From Sedimentisphaerales bacterium (GTDB lineage: Bacteria > Planctomycetota > Phycisphaerae > Sedimentisphaerales > SM23-30), in the NCBI GenBank assembly GCA_016934515.1, contig JAFGSR010000168.1:1-64000 (forward strand): a stretch of DNA of 64,000 nt, in the 5' to 3' direction. Positions 50,650 through 59,239 of the stretch are shown piece by piece. The stretch's first letter is position 1. Each line of letters opens with the position of its first letter. A program made the position numbers and the translations under genes. The notes under the pieces are model-generated. The model saw only the letters and a program-made list of their open reading frames with translations. It ran no database searches and had not been told where the DNA came from.

Positions 50650-52995
50650 ATGCCCAGTAGCACCGGAGTACGGGCTGGTAAAGCCTACGTTGAGGTCTTT
50701 GCGGACGATAGCCGCTTAGTACGGGGGCTGCGTGCGTCTGAGCGGCGAGTTCGGATGTTCGGCGTGAAGATCCAAGCTATCGGTACTCAGATGATGGCGT
50801 TTGGTACAATGGCTGCCCTGCCACTAGCGGGGGCAGCCAAGGCGTTTGCCGACTTCGAGCAGCAGATGGCCAATGTTTCGACGATGCTTGACGATCCTGA
50901 TAAGTGGATGCCGAACTACAGCAAAGAAATCAAAAAAATGGCCAAGGACTACGGTGAGTCAACTGAGGCGTTGGCCGGTGGTCTTTACGACATACTATCT
51001 GCGTCGATTCCGGCGGAGCAGGCGATTAGTGTTCTGGATGTGGCGGTCAGGGCGGCGAAAGCGGGCATGACTGACACGGCTACATCGGCGGATGCGATTA
51101 CCACGATGCTCAATTCTTATGGCCTCTCTGCTGATCGGGCGGCGGATGTTTCTGATTTACTGTTCAAAGTGGTCAAGCGGGGTAAAACTACTTTTGCGGA
51201 GCTGGCTCCGTCGATTGGTATGGTGGCGAGTGTTGCTGCTTCTGCTAATGTTCCACTGGAGGAACTTGGAGCAGGGTTGGCGGTGATGACTCGAAGCGGT
51301 GTGAGAACTGAGCGCGCGATTACTGCCATGAACGCGATTATCATGTCTTTTTTGAAGCCGACCGATGAAGCTGCTGCGTTAGCCAAGAAGTTCGGTGTTG
51401 AGTTGAATTCGGCAACGATCAAGACTGAAGGGTTGCAGGGTGCTTTTGCAAAAATCGCTTCGTTGCCGCCTGATATAATCGCAAATATTTTCCCGAATGT
51501 CAGAGCGATTCGTGGTATCGTTCCGGCGTTGAAAAACATGACCGGCTTTGTCGAAGATTTAGGGCAGATGAAAAACCGGGCCGGTGCTGCGGATGCTGCT
51601 TTTAAGAAGATGACGGCAACGCTGATGTTTCAGCTTAACAAGATCAAGCAGCAGTTTATTGCGGTGTTTCGAGCGGCGGGTCAAGCTCTGGCTCCGTCGA
51701 TTATTGCTGTGGGTAAGGCGATTGGTAAAGCGGCGGATGCAACAACGGCATGGATTGGCAGGCATCGGGGATTGGTAACTGCTGTCGGGTTGACCGTTGC
51801 GGCTATTTTGACGATGGGGGCAACGATGCTGTTGACCGGCGTACTTATCAAGGCCTTGGCTTTCAGTCTGGGATTTCTCGGTAAAGCGATTGTTGTGCTG
51901 AAAGTTACAGTTAAAGCATTTGTTCTGACGATGAAAATTTTAGGCAAGTCGTTGCTACTGTTTACTTCTCCGATTGGCGTGGTTGTTGCTGCGGTTATCG
52001 GTTTGGGGGTCGCTTGGTTGATCGTAAGCGGTAACATGGCCAAGGCGATAGGGTGGCTGAGTAAAAAGTTCGGTTCGCTCAAGGATGATATGGTAAAAAC
52101 TTTCGGCGGGATTGGCGATGCTTTGGCGGCGGGTGATTTGTCGCTGGCGATGAAAATCCTGTGGCTCATGCTGAAAATGGAATGGGCAAAGGGGATTAAC
52201 GGCCTGAAGGTGTTGTGGTTTAATTTCAAATCGTGGATGGTTGACCGGTGGTATGACTTGGTGGCTGGTGCACAAACGGCCATGCACGGAATCGAAGTGG
52301 CATGGATCGAAACTGTGTCGTTTTTAAAAAAAACCTGGACAACTTTTTCAAAGTGGCACGCCTTGGCTGTGCAATCCACGGCGGGGGCGATGGCAAAGGC
52401 ATGGGAATGGGCTAAAAATAAAATGAGCGGCGGTACGGAAGAAGACTTACAATTCCGTATGAATTACATCGACAAAGATGTTAATGATGCGATAGATAAA
52501 ATTAACAAAGAGTTCGATGATAAGTTAGCTGGACTTGAAACACAGCGAGAAGGTCAGCGCGCCGAGTCGAAAGCTCTGCATGAAGGAACGTTGGCTGCTA
52601 TTGAGCAGGAGGCTCAGGCAAAGCTTGGCGAGATGCGAAAAGAGTTCAACGTTAAAAATGCTGCTAATATGACTGAGCTGGAGAAGGCCAAACAGGAGTG
52701 GCAGGCGGCGTTGGACGAAGCTCGCCAAAAGAGGGCGGCTCTGGACACCGGTGATGGTAAAGCTCCTGAAGGCGGCGGCATACAGGGTAAAATCAACGAT
52801 GCTCTTGCCGCACTTGGGGGCGGGGTGGGTGCGGTGAAAAAAGGTTCGGTGTCTGGAACTTTCAATGCGTTTGCGGCGGCGGGCATGGGGACCGGCAACG
52901 CCATGGACCGAACGGCTAAGGCTACTGAGCAGACTGCGAAGAACACTGAAAACTTGTTGCAGGAGGCCCGGTTTGGCGGGTTAAAATTCACATGA
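50650..52995 (+). CDS. tail tape measure protein
   Basis: A 781-residue TP901-type tape measure. The core is ADFEQQMANVSTMLDDPDKWMPNYSKEIKKMAKDYGESTEALAGGLYDILSA and VPLEELGAGLAVMTRSGVRTERAITAMNAII. Hydrophobic segments occur at about 390-460 (GLVTAVGLTVAAILTMGATMLL, VVVAAVIGLGVAWLIV), and a coiled coil near 620-690. Length predicts a tail of roughly 120 nm by the usual 1.5 Å per residue rule. It follows the G/T genes. Confidence 0.92.
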   Translation: MPSSTGVRAGKAYVEVFADDSRLVRGLRASERRVRMFGVKIQAIGTQMMAFGTMAALPLAGAAKAFADFEQQMANVSTMLDDPDKWMPNYSKEIKKMAKDYGESTEALAGGLYDILSASIPAEQAISVLDVAVRAAKAGMTDTATSADAITTMLNSYGLSADRAADVSDLLFKVVKRGKTTFAELAPSIGMVASVAASANVPLEELGAGLAVMTRSGVRTERAITAMNAIIMSFLKPTDEAAALAKKFGVELNSATIKTEGLQGAFAKIASLPPDIIANIFPNVRAIRGIVPALKNMTGFVEDLGQMKNRAGAADAAFKKMTATLMFQLNKIKQQFIAVFRAAGQALAPSIIAVGKAIGKAADATTAWIGRHRGLVTAVGLTVAAILTMGATMLLTGVLIKALAFSLGFLGKAIVVLKVTVKAFVLTMKILGKSLLLFTSPIGVVVAAVIGLGVAWLIVSGNMAKAIGWLSKKFGSLKDDMVKTFGGIGDALAAGDLSLAMKILWLMLKMEWAKGINGLKVLWFNFKSWMVDRWYDLVAGAQTAMHGIEVAWIETVSFLKKTWTTFSKWHALAVQSTAGAMAKAWEWAKNKMSGGTEEDLQFRMNYIDKDVNDAIDKINKEFDDKLAGLETQREGQRAESKALHEGTLAAIEQEAQAKLGEMRKEFNVKNAANMTELEKAKQEWQAALDEARQKRAALDTGDGKAPEGGGIQGKINDALAALGGGVGAVKKGSVSGTFNAFAAAGMGTGNAMDRTAKATEQTAKNTENLLQEARFGGLKFT

Positions 52996-53762
52996 GTGTA
53001 ACGGTTGAAGAACAATTTGGAAGTCCACAGGTTCGCAAAGATTCCGCAACTCGAAAGTATATTATTTCAGGTACGGCTGATGAAATGGCAGCGGAGGCAG
53101 CCCTGCTTGCGGAGGCGCCGACTATTTACTTATATATGCCTGTGCAGGATTACGCCGTTGATCCGCTGACTAACGATAAGTGGGTGGGGACTGTGCAGTA
53201 TGGGGTGTTAGCTGTTGCTTTGCAGGACGAGGCCTTTGAGTTCGATACCACCGGCGGCACGAAGCATATCACCCAGAGCTTAGGGACGATAGGTGCTTAC
53301 GCTCCGGCAGGTTATACGGCCCCGGACTATGGTGGGGCTATTGGAGTCAACGGCGAGGAGGTTCAGGGCGTTGATATAACCGTGCCTGCGTTTAAGTTCA
53401 GCTCGCATCATATAATTGAAAATGCCAGTGCTAACGCTTTGGTTTATCGCAACTTGACCGGCTGTGTGAACAATGCGACTTTCATGGGGTTTGCCGCCGG
53501 TGAAGTTTTATTTTTAGGGGCCAGAGGTGTCGAGCAGCAATCGCCGGAGTGGGGCGTTGATTTTCATTTTGCCGCCGGAGCCAATGCTACCAATTTAATT
53601 GTTGGTGACATTACTGTTCTCGAAAAATACGCTTGGGATTACCTGTGGGTTCGCTACGAAACTGAGGAGGACGTTGCAGCCGGGTCTATTGTTAAACGTC
53701 CGGTAGCGGCTTACACCGAGCGTGTTTATCCGTGGGCGAACTTTGGTCTTTTAGGGATTTGA
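52992..53762 (+). CDS. distal tail-region structural protein
   Basis: A 256-residue beta-rich protein after the tape measure (ATGA overlap), in the place of a distal tail or baseplate protein. ADEMAAEAALLAEAPTIYLYMPVQDYAVDPLTNDKWVGTV opens a beta domain. No enzymatic motif. Assigned by position. Confidence 0.55.
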   Translation: MSVTVEEQFGSPQVRKDSATRKYIISGTADEMAAEAALLAEAPTIYLYMPVQDYAVDPLTNDKWVGTVQYGVLAVALQDEAFEFDTTGGTKHITQSLGTIGAYAPAGYTAPDYGGAIGVNGEEVQGVDITVPAFKFSSHHIIENASANALVYRNLTGCVNNATFMGFAAGEVLFLGARGVEQQSPEWGVDFHFAAGANATNLIVGDITVLEKYAWDYLWVRYETEEDVAAGSIVKRPVAAYTERVYPWANFGLLGI

Positions 53763-53767
53763 GCATA

Positions 53768-54931
53768 ATGTTAAAGCGAGTACAACCCGGTGATCGTCTG
53801 GAGATTTCGGCTAATGCTTACAATGCTTTTGTTGATGCGGCTCAGGCTAATATTGATCGGCAGCTTAGCACTAATTTCAAGGCGGCAACTGGCGGCACAG
53901 CTACATCGGTTGTTCAGGTGCGGAATAATTCCGGGGCGGCTTGTGTGCGGTTTGGGGTGCTGGCGATAGGCACTCCGGTTATCTCGCCAGATGTTGATCT
54001 GGTGAAATTCCAGAACGGCGAGATTGTTTTTGAGGGGTACGCTCCAAGTGATGCTGACGCTGGTTTTTTTGGGATTCTTTTAGAGCCGCTGGCAGATGGC
54101 AAAATCGGCAAGGTGGTTATCTCCGGTCTGTGTCATTGTCAGATTGATGTGCAGGCTGAGTCTCACGATTATGCGGAGGTAGTGGATGGTGAGAGTGGCT
54201 ATCTGCAAAGTAATGTTGTCGGGTCGGCAACGATTTTATGGAAAGAGTCGGGCACGGGAACTAAGTGGGCCATGGTCAAGCTGGGTGGCGGCAGCAACGG
54301 TAACGGCAACGAATGGGCCGATATTCCGGTAGTTAATAATTCAGCGGAAACGATCCCGGCATGTAGCTTTGTGGAGTTGTCTGGTTGGAGCGAACCGGAT
54401 TTGGCGTTTGAGATTATTAAGCCGACCTCAAGTCATCTTGATTTGCATGAGTATGCGATTGTGGGACAAGAAATAGCCGTAGGTCAGATAGGGAGAGCTT
54501 ATTCTGACGGTTACGCTACGGTAAGTCTTAGTAGTGTGGCTCATTGTCCTATAGGCCAGATCATCGGCCCGGTGAAAAATTATTATTATGGCCATGGTCA
54601 TCAGCAGGGTTGGCGGGTTGTAAAGTATGTTTCTACCGCTTATCCGTACACGGCGGTAGTTCAGTATGTGGGGGCGGCTTTTCCGAGATTGTTTGTGATT
54701 CACGACACCGAAGCAGAGGACGGCAAATATCAGATCAAGGAAAGGTTTTGGAGTATAGAAAACGACCGCTTTGAAGATATATGGTCTGACGATCCAGCAA
54801 CAACTTATGGCCAGACTATTGAAACGTCTGGGCATAGTTTGTCGGTCGGTGATTATGTATATACTATAGCTCCTAGAAGTGCTACCGGTGTTTATCGGAT
54901 TGCACTTTTAGATTATGCGATGTGGCACTGA
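53768..54931 (+). CDS. virion structural protein, paralogue-like of the next gene
   Basis: A 387-residue protein. Its start VQPGDRLEISANAYNAFVDAAQ resembles that of the next protein (PLDTTNDSVIISAAYNELVDATNEF), suggesting a shared attachment module. The rest is beta-rich and repetitive (NNSGAACVRFGVLAIG, VNNSAETIPACSFVELSG). ATG 53768 is chosen over the GTG at 53732 since it starts the shared module. Probably a tail-tip or adsorption component. Confidence 0.55.
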   Translation: MLKRVQPGDRLEISANAYNAFVDAAQANIDRQLSTNFKAATGGTATSVVQVRNNSGAACVRFGVLAIGTPVISPDVDLVKFQNGEIVFEGYAPSDADAGFFGILLEPLADGKIGKVVISGLCHCQIDVQAESHDYAEVVDGESGYLQSNVVGSATILWKESGTGTKWAMVKLGGGSNGNGNEWADIPVVNNSAETIPACSFVELSGWSEPDLAFEIIKPTSSHLDLHEYAIVGQEIAVGQIGRAYSDGYATVSLSSVAHCPIGQIIGPVKNYYYGHGHQQGWRVVKYVSTAYPYTAVVQYVGAAFPRLFVIHDTEAEDGKYQIKERFWSIENDRFEDIWSDDPATTYGQTIETSGHSLSVGDYVYTIAPRSATGVYRIALLDYAMWH

Positions 54932-54933
54932 TT

Positions 54934-56040
54934 ATGGGTTTTTCTGTATTACCTTTAGATACCACCAATGACTCAGTTATTATTTCAGCGGCTTACAATG
55001 AGCTGGTGGATGCCACTAACGAGTTTGCCAACATTTGGGGTGGGCCGGATGCTTATACCAAAATCGAAAGCCCGCAAGTCATTGACCGAAGCATATTCTC
55101 TAGCTTGAAAAACGCAGCCAAGGTTAGAGCTTATAATTACGCCTACATTGCTGTTGACCCGCCGGATAATTTTACAAGAGTTCCGTGGGCGGATATTTGT
55201 CAGGAGTTGTTTGGCACTAGTGATTGGCCGGTTCGTAGTGGCAACAAGCAGAAAATTATCAAGGCTGAAATGAATGACATTTACGAAGTAATCTGCTGGT
55301 CAAATAATAAATGGTACAAGGGTGCTATTGCGGCGGGGAGTGGTTGGGGCAGACTGACAACGGGTTATGTATATCAGCCGGAATTTGGCGAAGAACCGAC
55401 CATTCCCCCGGAATGGGCTTATGATACCAGGGAGGCTGCTGCTGATGCTTATGATGCTTACATAGCAGAGCCATATATCACAACGGGAGGTTCTCCGTAT
55501 GATAATTATTTTTACGGTGGGTCTTCCGGCACAACTTTTGTTTGGAATAATCCGTATGGTCCAGAAAAAAAATATGCAGTCGTTACCGACGTTCCCGGTG
55601 GACGCACTAAAGACGAGCAGACCATTTGTCGTATCCTGACGCCAAATTGTGCGGACATTGCCAGTGTGGTAGCTGAGGGTGTTGTGGGAAATTATTACGG
55701 TTATTCCGTAGAAGGTCCCGGTATTTACGAGCCTAACGCTCACGCATGGTCAGCTCAGTTGTACTTTGGTACTGACACGCCGCCAGACAACTTTGAGGAG
55801 TTTCGTGAATATGGTGTTGAATGGGGAATAGCTTCTGGTCTTGGCCAGCCAGAAGCAAATAAAGCTACTGTTTTGTTAAGTAACGAGATTCCGATGAATA
55901 CTTTTTTGTTTGTTCGCGTTGCTGGCAGGGGTCAAATTTACGGCGATTTAGACGATGTTGCATGGGGCAATGTAACTCCATGGCGAACATCTTTTTATGT
56001 GACTGATTTTTGGTTTCAGCTCCGGTGGGAATATAGCTGA
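54934..56040 (+). CDS. virion structural protein, last prophage gene seen
   Basis: A 368-residue protein sharing its N-terminal module with the previous gene. It is rich in aromatic residues and glycine (GGSPYDNYFYGGSSGTTFVWNNPYGPEKKY), typical of receptor-binding or adhesion proteins. It ends at 56040 and is followed by a hairpin and then the CRISPR locus, so tail-fibre and lysis genes that would be expected next are missing here. Confidence 0.55.
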   Translation: MGFSVLPLDTTNDSVIISAAYNELVDATNEFANIWGGPDAYTKIESPQVIDRSIFSSLKNAAKVRAYNYAYIAVDPPDNFTRVPWADICQELFGTSDWPVRSGNKQKIIKAEMNDIYEVICWSNNKWYKGAIAAGSGWGRLTTGYVYQPEFGEEPTIPPEWAYDTREAAADAYDAYIAEPYITTGGSPYDNYFYGGSSGTTFVWNNPYGPEKKYAVVTDVPGGRTKDEQTICRILTPNCADIASVVAEGVVGNYYGYSVEGPGIYEPNAHAWSAQLYFGTDTPPDNFEEFREYGVEWGIASGLGQPEANKATVLLSNEIPMNTFLFVRVAGRGQIYGDLDDVAWGNVTPWRTSFYVTDFWFQLRWEYS

Positions 56041-56062
56041 GCCTGTCCGCTTGAGGACGGGC
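56041..56062. terminator. hairpin after the last prophage gene
   Basis: GCCTGTCC and GGACGGGC form an 8 bp stem with a six-base loop directly after the stop codon. No T-run follows; it may still end late transcription. Confidence 0.45.
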
Positions 56063-56068
56063 AAAAGA

Positions 56069-56131
56069 GTTACCAGGCTGCCCTGATGAGGGCATTGCCG
56101 GAAATCTACGCATCCGTCAGGGGGTGCATTA
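56069..56131 (+). repeat. direct repeat A flanking the CRISPR-Cas locus
   Basis: GTTACCAGGCTGCC...GGCATTGC.GGAAA.CTACGCATCCGTC...GCATTA matches 63780-63843 in the same orientation with about nine differences and one indel over 63 bases. Confidence 0.75.
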
Positions 56132-56192
56132 GCCCACGCCCCCGCATGGGGCGACATTAAGTTTCGGGGCAAGTGGATAGATTCCGGTGTTT

Positions 56193-57207
56193 CCATCCAC
56201 CCCCACACGTGTGGGGACAATGACACAGCATCCCCCGGCACCCCTGGACATACGGTTCACCCCCACACGCGTGGGGACAATGCTGTCCACTGGTTTTACC
56301 AAACTCACACGCCGGTTCACCCCCACACGCGTGGGGACAATCACGCCTCGATAATCTTAATCAGACCATCTAATCGGTTCACCCCCACACGCGTGGGGAC
56401 AATTTGCCGTACCGCTTTGCGACTCCGCCGGATTCGCGGTTCACCCCCACACGCGTGGGGACAATTAAACGCTTCCGGAATAGTAATTGCGGGTATATCG
56501 GTTCACCCCCACACGCGTGGGGACAATGTAATTGTAGGGCTGCTGATTAAAGGCAACGGTCGGTTCACCCCCACACGCGTGGGGACAATCTCAAAGCGTG
56601 CATCCAACGCACAACAATTTACGGTTCACCCCCACACGCGTGGGGACAATGACGCCTTTTTAAGCCGATATTTGCGATTGCTGCGGTTCACCCCCACACG
56701 CGTGGGGACAATTATTTGCGGCGACTGCTTAGAGGTGATGAAAACCGGTTCACCCCCACACGCGTGGGGACAATGAAACCCATCGGTCCCCGGCCCGATA
56801 TTATTACGGTTCACCCCCACACGCGTGGGGACAATACACCGGGCGGGAAAGTTTTCCAGAGATATCGGCGGTTCACCCCCACACGCGTGGGGACAATGCC
56901 TCCATCTACAACTGTAATCTCGAACCAGTCGGTTCACCCCCACACGCGTGGGGACAATTTGCATCTTTGACGCCTGAATCTGTGGATCTTATCGGTTCAC
57001 CCCCACACGCGTGGGGACAATGGGTGTTCCGACCGCTAGCGGGCGTTCGTGTTTTCGGTTCACCCCCACACGCGTGGGGACAATGCCGGCGGCGTCCAGG
57101 TAGATATAAATATTGGCCGGTTCACCCCCACACGCGTGGGGACAATGTTATCAAAATCAAACAACAGCGCGGCATGCTCGGTTCACCCCCACACGCGTGG
57201 GGACAAT
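56193..57207 (-). CRISPR. type I-E CRISPR array, 17 repeats, 16 spacers
   Basis: The 29-base repeat CGGTTCACCCCCACACGCGT+GGGGACAAT is repeated with a 60-63 base period; spacers are 31-34 bases (most 32-33). The complement (ATTGTCCCC...GGGGTGAACCG) is the usual I-E form, so transcription is from right to left. The repeat at the left end (56193-56221) has four changes, marking the old trailer end, and the cas2 side is the leader. Sixteen repeats are identical. Spacer at 56713-56745 can encode ICGDCLEVMK, a DNA methyltransferase-like peptide. Confidence 0.98.
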
Positions 57208-57255
57208 ACCAAAGTATTGTATTTTTAGAACATAACAAACACAAGATATATACCT
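57208..57255 (-). promoter_or_regulatory. short CRISPR leader with promoter
   Basis: Only 48 AT-rich bases separate cas2 from the first repeat. On the minus strand TTGTGT (57244-57239), 17 bases, and TACAAT (57221-57216) form a promoter. Transcription would start near 57209, within two bases of the first repeat. Confidence 0.6.
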
Positions 57256-57564
57256 TTATTTAACTTCTGAAGATGATAAATTCTTTTTTAAAGATAATTT
57301 CTTGATTAGCGTGAGTCCCTCCATTTCAGTCAAAATATAACGGCTATCGCCAAGCGAACGCCATTGATAGCCCTGCGCACAGGGATAATCCCATATTTGT
57401 AAAATATAACCCTGCTTACGTTTTTCCACGGCTTTTTCCCAGAGGATATCCCGTATTCTGACCGTTGGATTACCCAGAAATACGCCGCTGATCGGTTCGA
57501 TCAGCCATCGAGACAGCTCGCCCTTCAAGCTCGCCGGAACGTTCTGTAAGATCATCACTAGCAT
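57256..57564 (-). CDS. cas2: Cas2e, CRISPR adaptation protein
   Basis: A 102-residue type I-E Cas2. The start MLVMILQNVPASLKGELSRWLIEPISGVFLGNPTVRIRDILWEKA lines up with E. coli Cas2 (MLVVVTENVP...). It bridges two Cas1 dimers in the spacer integrase. It overlaps cas1 by 95 bases in another frame, longer than the common few-base overlap. Confidence 0.93.
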   Translation of the reverse strand: MLVMILQNVPASLKGELSRWLIEPISGVFLGNPTVRIRDILWEKAVEKRKQGYILQIWDYPCAQGYQWRSLGDSRYILTEMEGLTLIKKLSLKKNLSSSEVK

Positions 57565-58375
57565 CGAGCACCTCCGCTATATCCGGTAAAATTTTTTGCA
57601 TAAGTTTTAACTCCCGAATTTTTTCTCTACATAGCGTCCGTGCTCTGCGTTCCACTTCTATGGTTCTTTGGGCCGTCTGAAATGCCACCGGGATCACCAG
57701 ATCCGTTCTGTACAGATCCGCAATATCATAGACAAAGCTGAGCATTTTCCCGGTGTGAATAAAACCGATAGCCGGAGAATAGCCCGCCGACAGAATCGCC
57801 GCATGACATATTCCATAAAGACATGCGCTGGCCGCCGAGAGCGAGCGGTTAACCGGATCGGCATAATCCCACTTATCCTGATCGTAATTACGACCATCCC
57901 AGCGAATCCCCCAGGTTTTGGCATTTTCTTCATAGGCAGCCCGCACACGATAGCCCTCTTTACCCCGTAAGGTTTCCAGAGACGTATCTTCCGGAATGAT
58001 TTCCGGAAATCGCTTCTGATACATTCGCCGGGCCACCGCCAAACGCTGCTTTTCATCAACATACAATCGGGCCTGTTGTAATAAACGGTGGCTGGAATGT
58101 GTTCCGCCGGTACCGTGGGCATAAAGCCGGGTGCCGTCCTGCCCCGTCCAACAGATCATACAGTTATTTCCCGCCAGCGCCTTAAAAGCAGCGTGCGTAA
58201 CGGAACTGCCCGGCCCCAGCATCACCAGAGAAAGTTGATCGATGGGGATGGGCATTTTCCCGGATTTATCACTGAACGTCAGAGAACCGGCGGTCCGGTC
58301 CAGCTTGCCCATTTCCAGGTACAGATGACTCCAACGGTCCTGGAATTTGGGAATTTCATGTAAATTTCTCGCCAT
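57470..58375 (-). CDS. cas1: Cas1e, CRISPR integrase
   Basis: A 301-residue Cas1. Metal ligands E140 (RGKEGYRVRAAYEE), H207 (IGFIHTGKM), D217 and D220 (FVYDIADLYRTD) match E. coli E141, H208, D218 and D221 in spacing. ATG 58375 follows GGAGGG at seven bases; the track start 27 bases earlier is rejected. With Cas2 it integrates new spacers at the leader end, so the system looks able to adapt. Confidence 0.95.
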   Translation of the reverse strand: MARNLHEIPKFQDRWSHLYLEMGKLDRTAGSLTFSDKSGKMPIPIDQLSLVMLGPGSSVTHAAFKALAGNNCMICWTGQDGTRLYAHGTGGTHSSHRLLQQARLYVDEKQRLAVARRMYQKRFPEIIPEDTSLETLRGKEGYRVRAAYEENAKTWGIRWDGRNYDQDKWDYADPVNRSLSAASACLYGICHAAILSAGYSPAIGFIHTGKMLSFVYDIADLYRTDLVIPVAFQTAQRTIEVERRARTLCREKIRELKLMQKILPDIAEVLDASDDLTERSGELEGRAVSMADRTDQRRISG

Positions 58376-58468
58376 GTTTCTACCCTCCAAATAAAGATGC
58401 ATCCAATGAATCCTTACTACTAGAAAAAGAAACGCCTATTCACTTACCAAAGAACCTCTCCCCCGGCC

Positions 58469-59239
58469 TCACTGCACCGGGGCAATCGATAATAATCCAA
58501 AGCCAAACGCCTTGCCCGGACCAATGCCCCTGACCAATGTTTCGCGAAAAGCATTGGGATTAATAATTTCAAGTATGCCCTCGTATCGAGCGGATCGGAG
58601 CCGCTGTCCCTTTCCTGCCTCATTTGTTTTGTTCATATACACATATCCCGGCTGGATAATCATATCATCACCGAGAGTAAACCCACACTTTTCACCCTTA
58701 TGAACCAGCCATTCAAAAAGCTCTTCATTTGGCACCGAAACGCGTTTTCCATGCCGTCCTTTCTTGGACGTCCGTTCCTCGCTTGTAAGTGACTGTTTTT
58801 CTTGCTTACTGATAGTATCGATCTTTTTTGTTGGATTCGCCATCAATCGAAAACGGAATCTCTGGCCATTCTCGATCGATGGAGTATATTTTTTCACTTT
58901 GTATGGAGCCGCCAGAAGGAAACCGGCATTATGAAAGGCATAATCCCAATCCGGTTCAATAGCCGACAAGACAAGTATCACCACATTTCCAGCCGGTTGC
59001 GGATCAATACGAAACAGAAAACCGTTTTCCGTTCCACGCTTGACATGAACCTGCCCTTCGCCGAAATTCGTGGGATTGTAGGGCTTGAGAAAATGTTCAT
59101 CGTTCCGGACACGTTCTTTCGACGGAAACGCCATGCACAACCGCTGATGCACACGGTATAAATTCCGCAGCCACAATCGTCCCGGTCGTGGACGATCGGG
59201 ATTGCTCCCCGTATCGATGAGCAATGTCGAGATAAACAT
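58469..59239 (-). CDS. cas6e: Cas6e, crRNA-processing endoribonuclease
   Basis: A 256-residue Cas6e (CasE). It cuts pre-crRNA at the base of the repeat hairpin and stays on the Cascade. The N-terminal FISTLLIDT, the catalytic segment NLYRVHQRLCMAFP (Y28, H31; E. coli Y23, H26) and the C-terminal glycine-rich loop LVRGIGPGKAFGFGLLSI are clear. Its ATG shares bases with the cas5 stop (TAATG). Confidence 0.93.
   Translation of the reverse strand: MFISTLLIDTGSNPDRPRPGRLWLRNLYRVHQRLCMAFPSKERVRNDEHFLKPYNPTNFGEGQVHVKRGTENGFLFRIDPQPAGNVVILVLSAIEPDWDYAFHNAGFLLAAPYKVKKYTPSIENGQRFRFRLMANPTKKIDTISKQEKQSLTSEERTSKKGRHGKRVSVPNEELFEWLVHKGEKCGFTLGDDMIIQPGYVYMNKTNEAGKGQRLRSARYEGILEIINPNAFRETLVRGIGPGKAFGFGLLSIAPVQ

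Noticed and set aside
56193-57207. Self-targeting spacers against the neighbouring prophage
   Set aside because: Reading all 16 spacers against the window by eye gave no full match on either strand; a computed search would be needed to exclude partial matches.
56129-57263. Six ORFs with VHPHTRGDN / FTPTRVGT / SPHAWGQ / VPTRVGVNR repeats
   Set aside because: They are readings of the CRISPR repeats in different frames.
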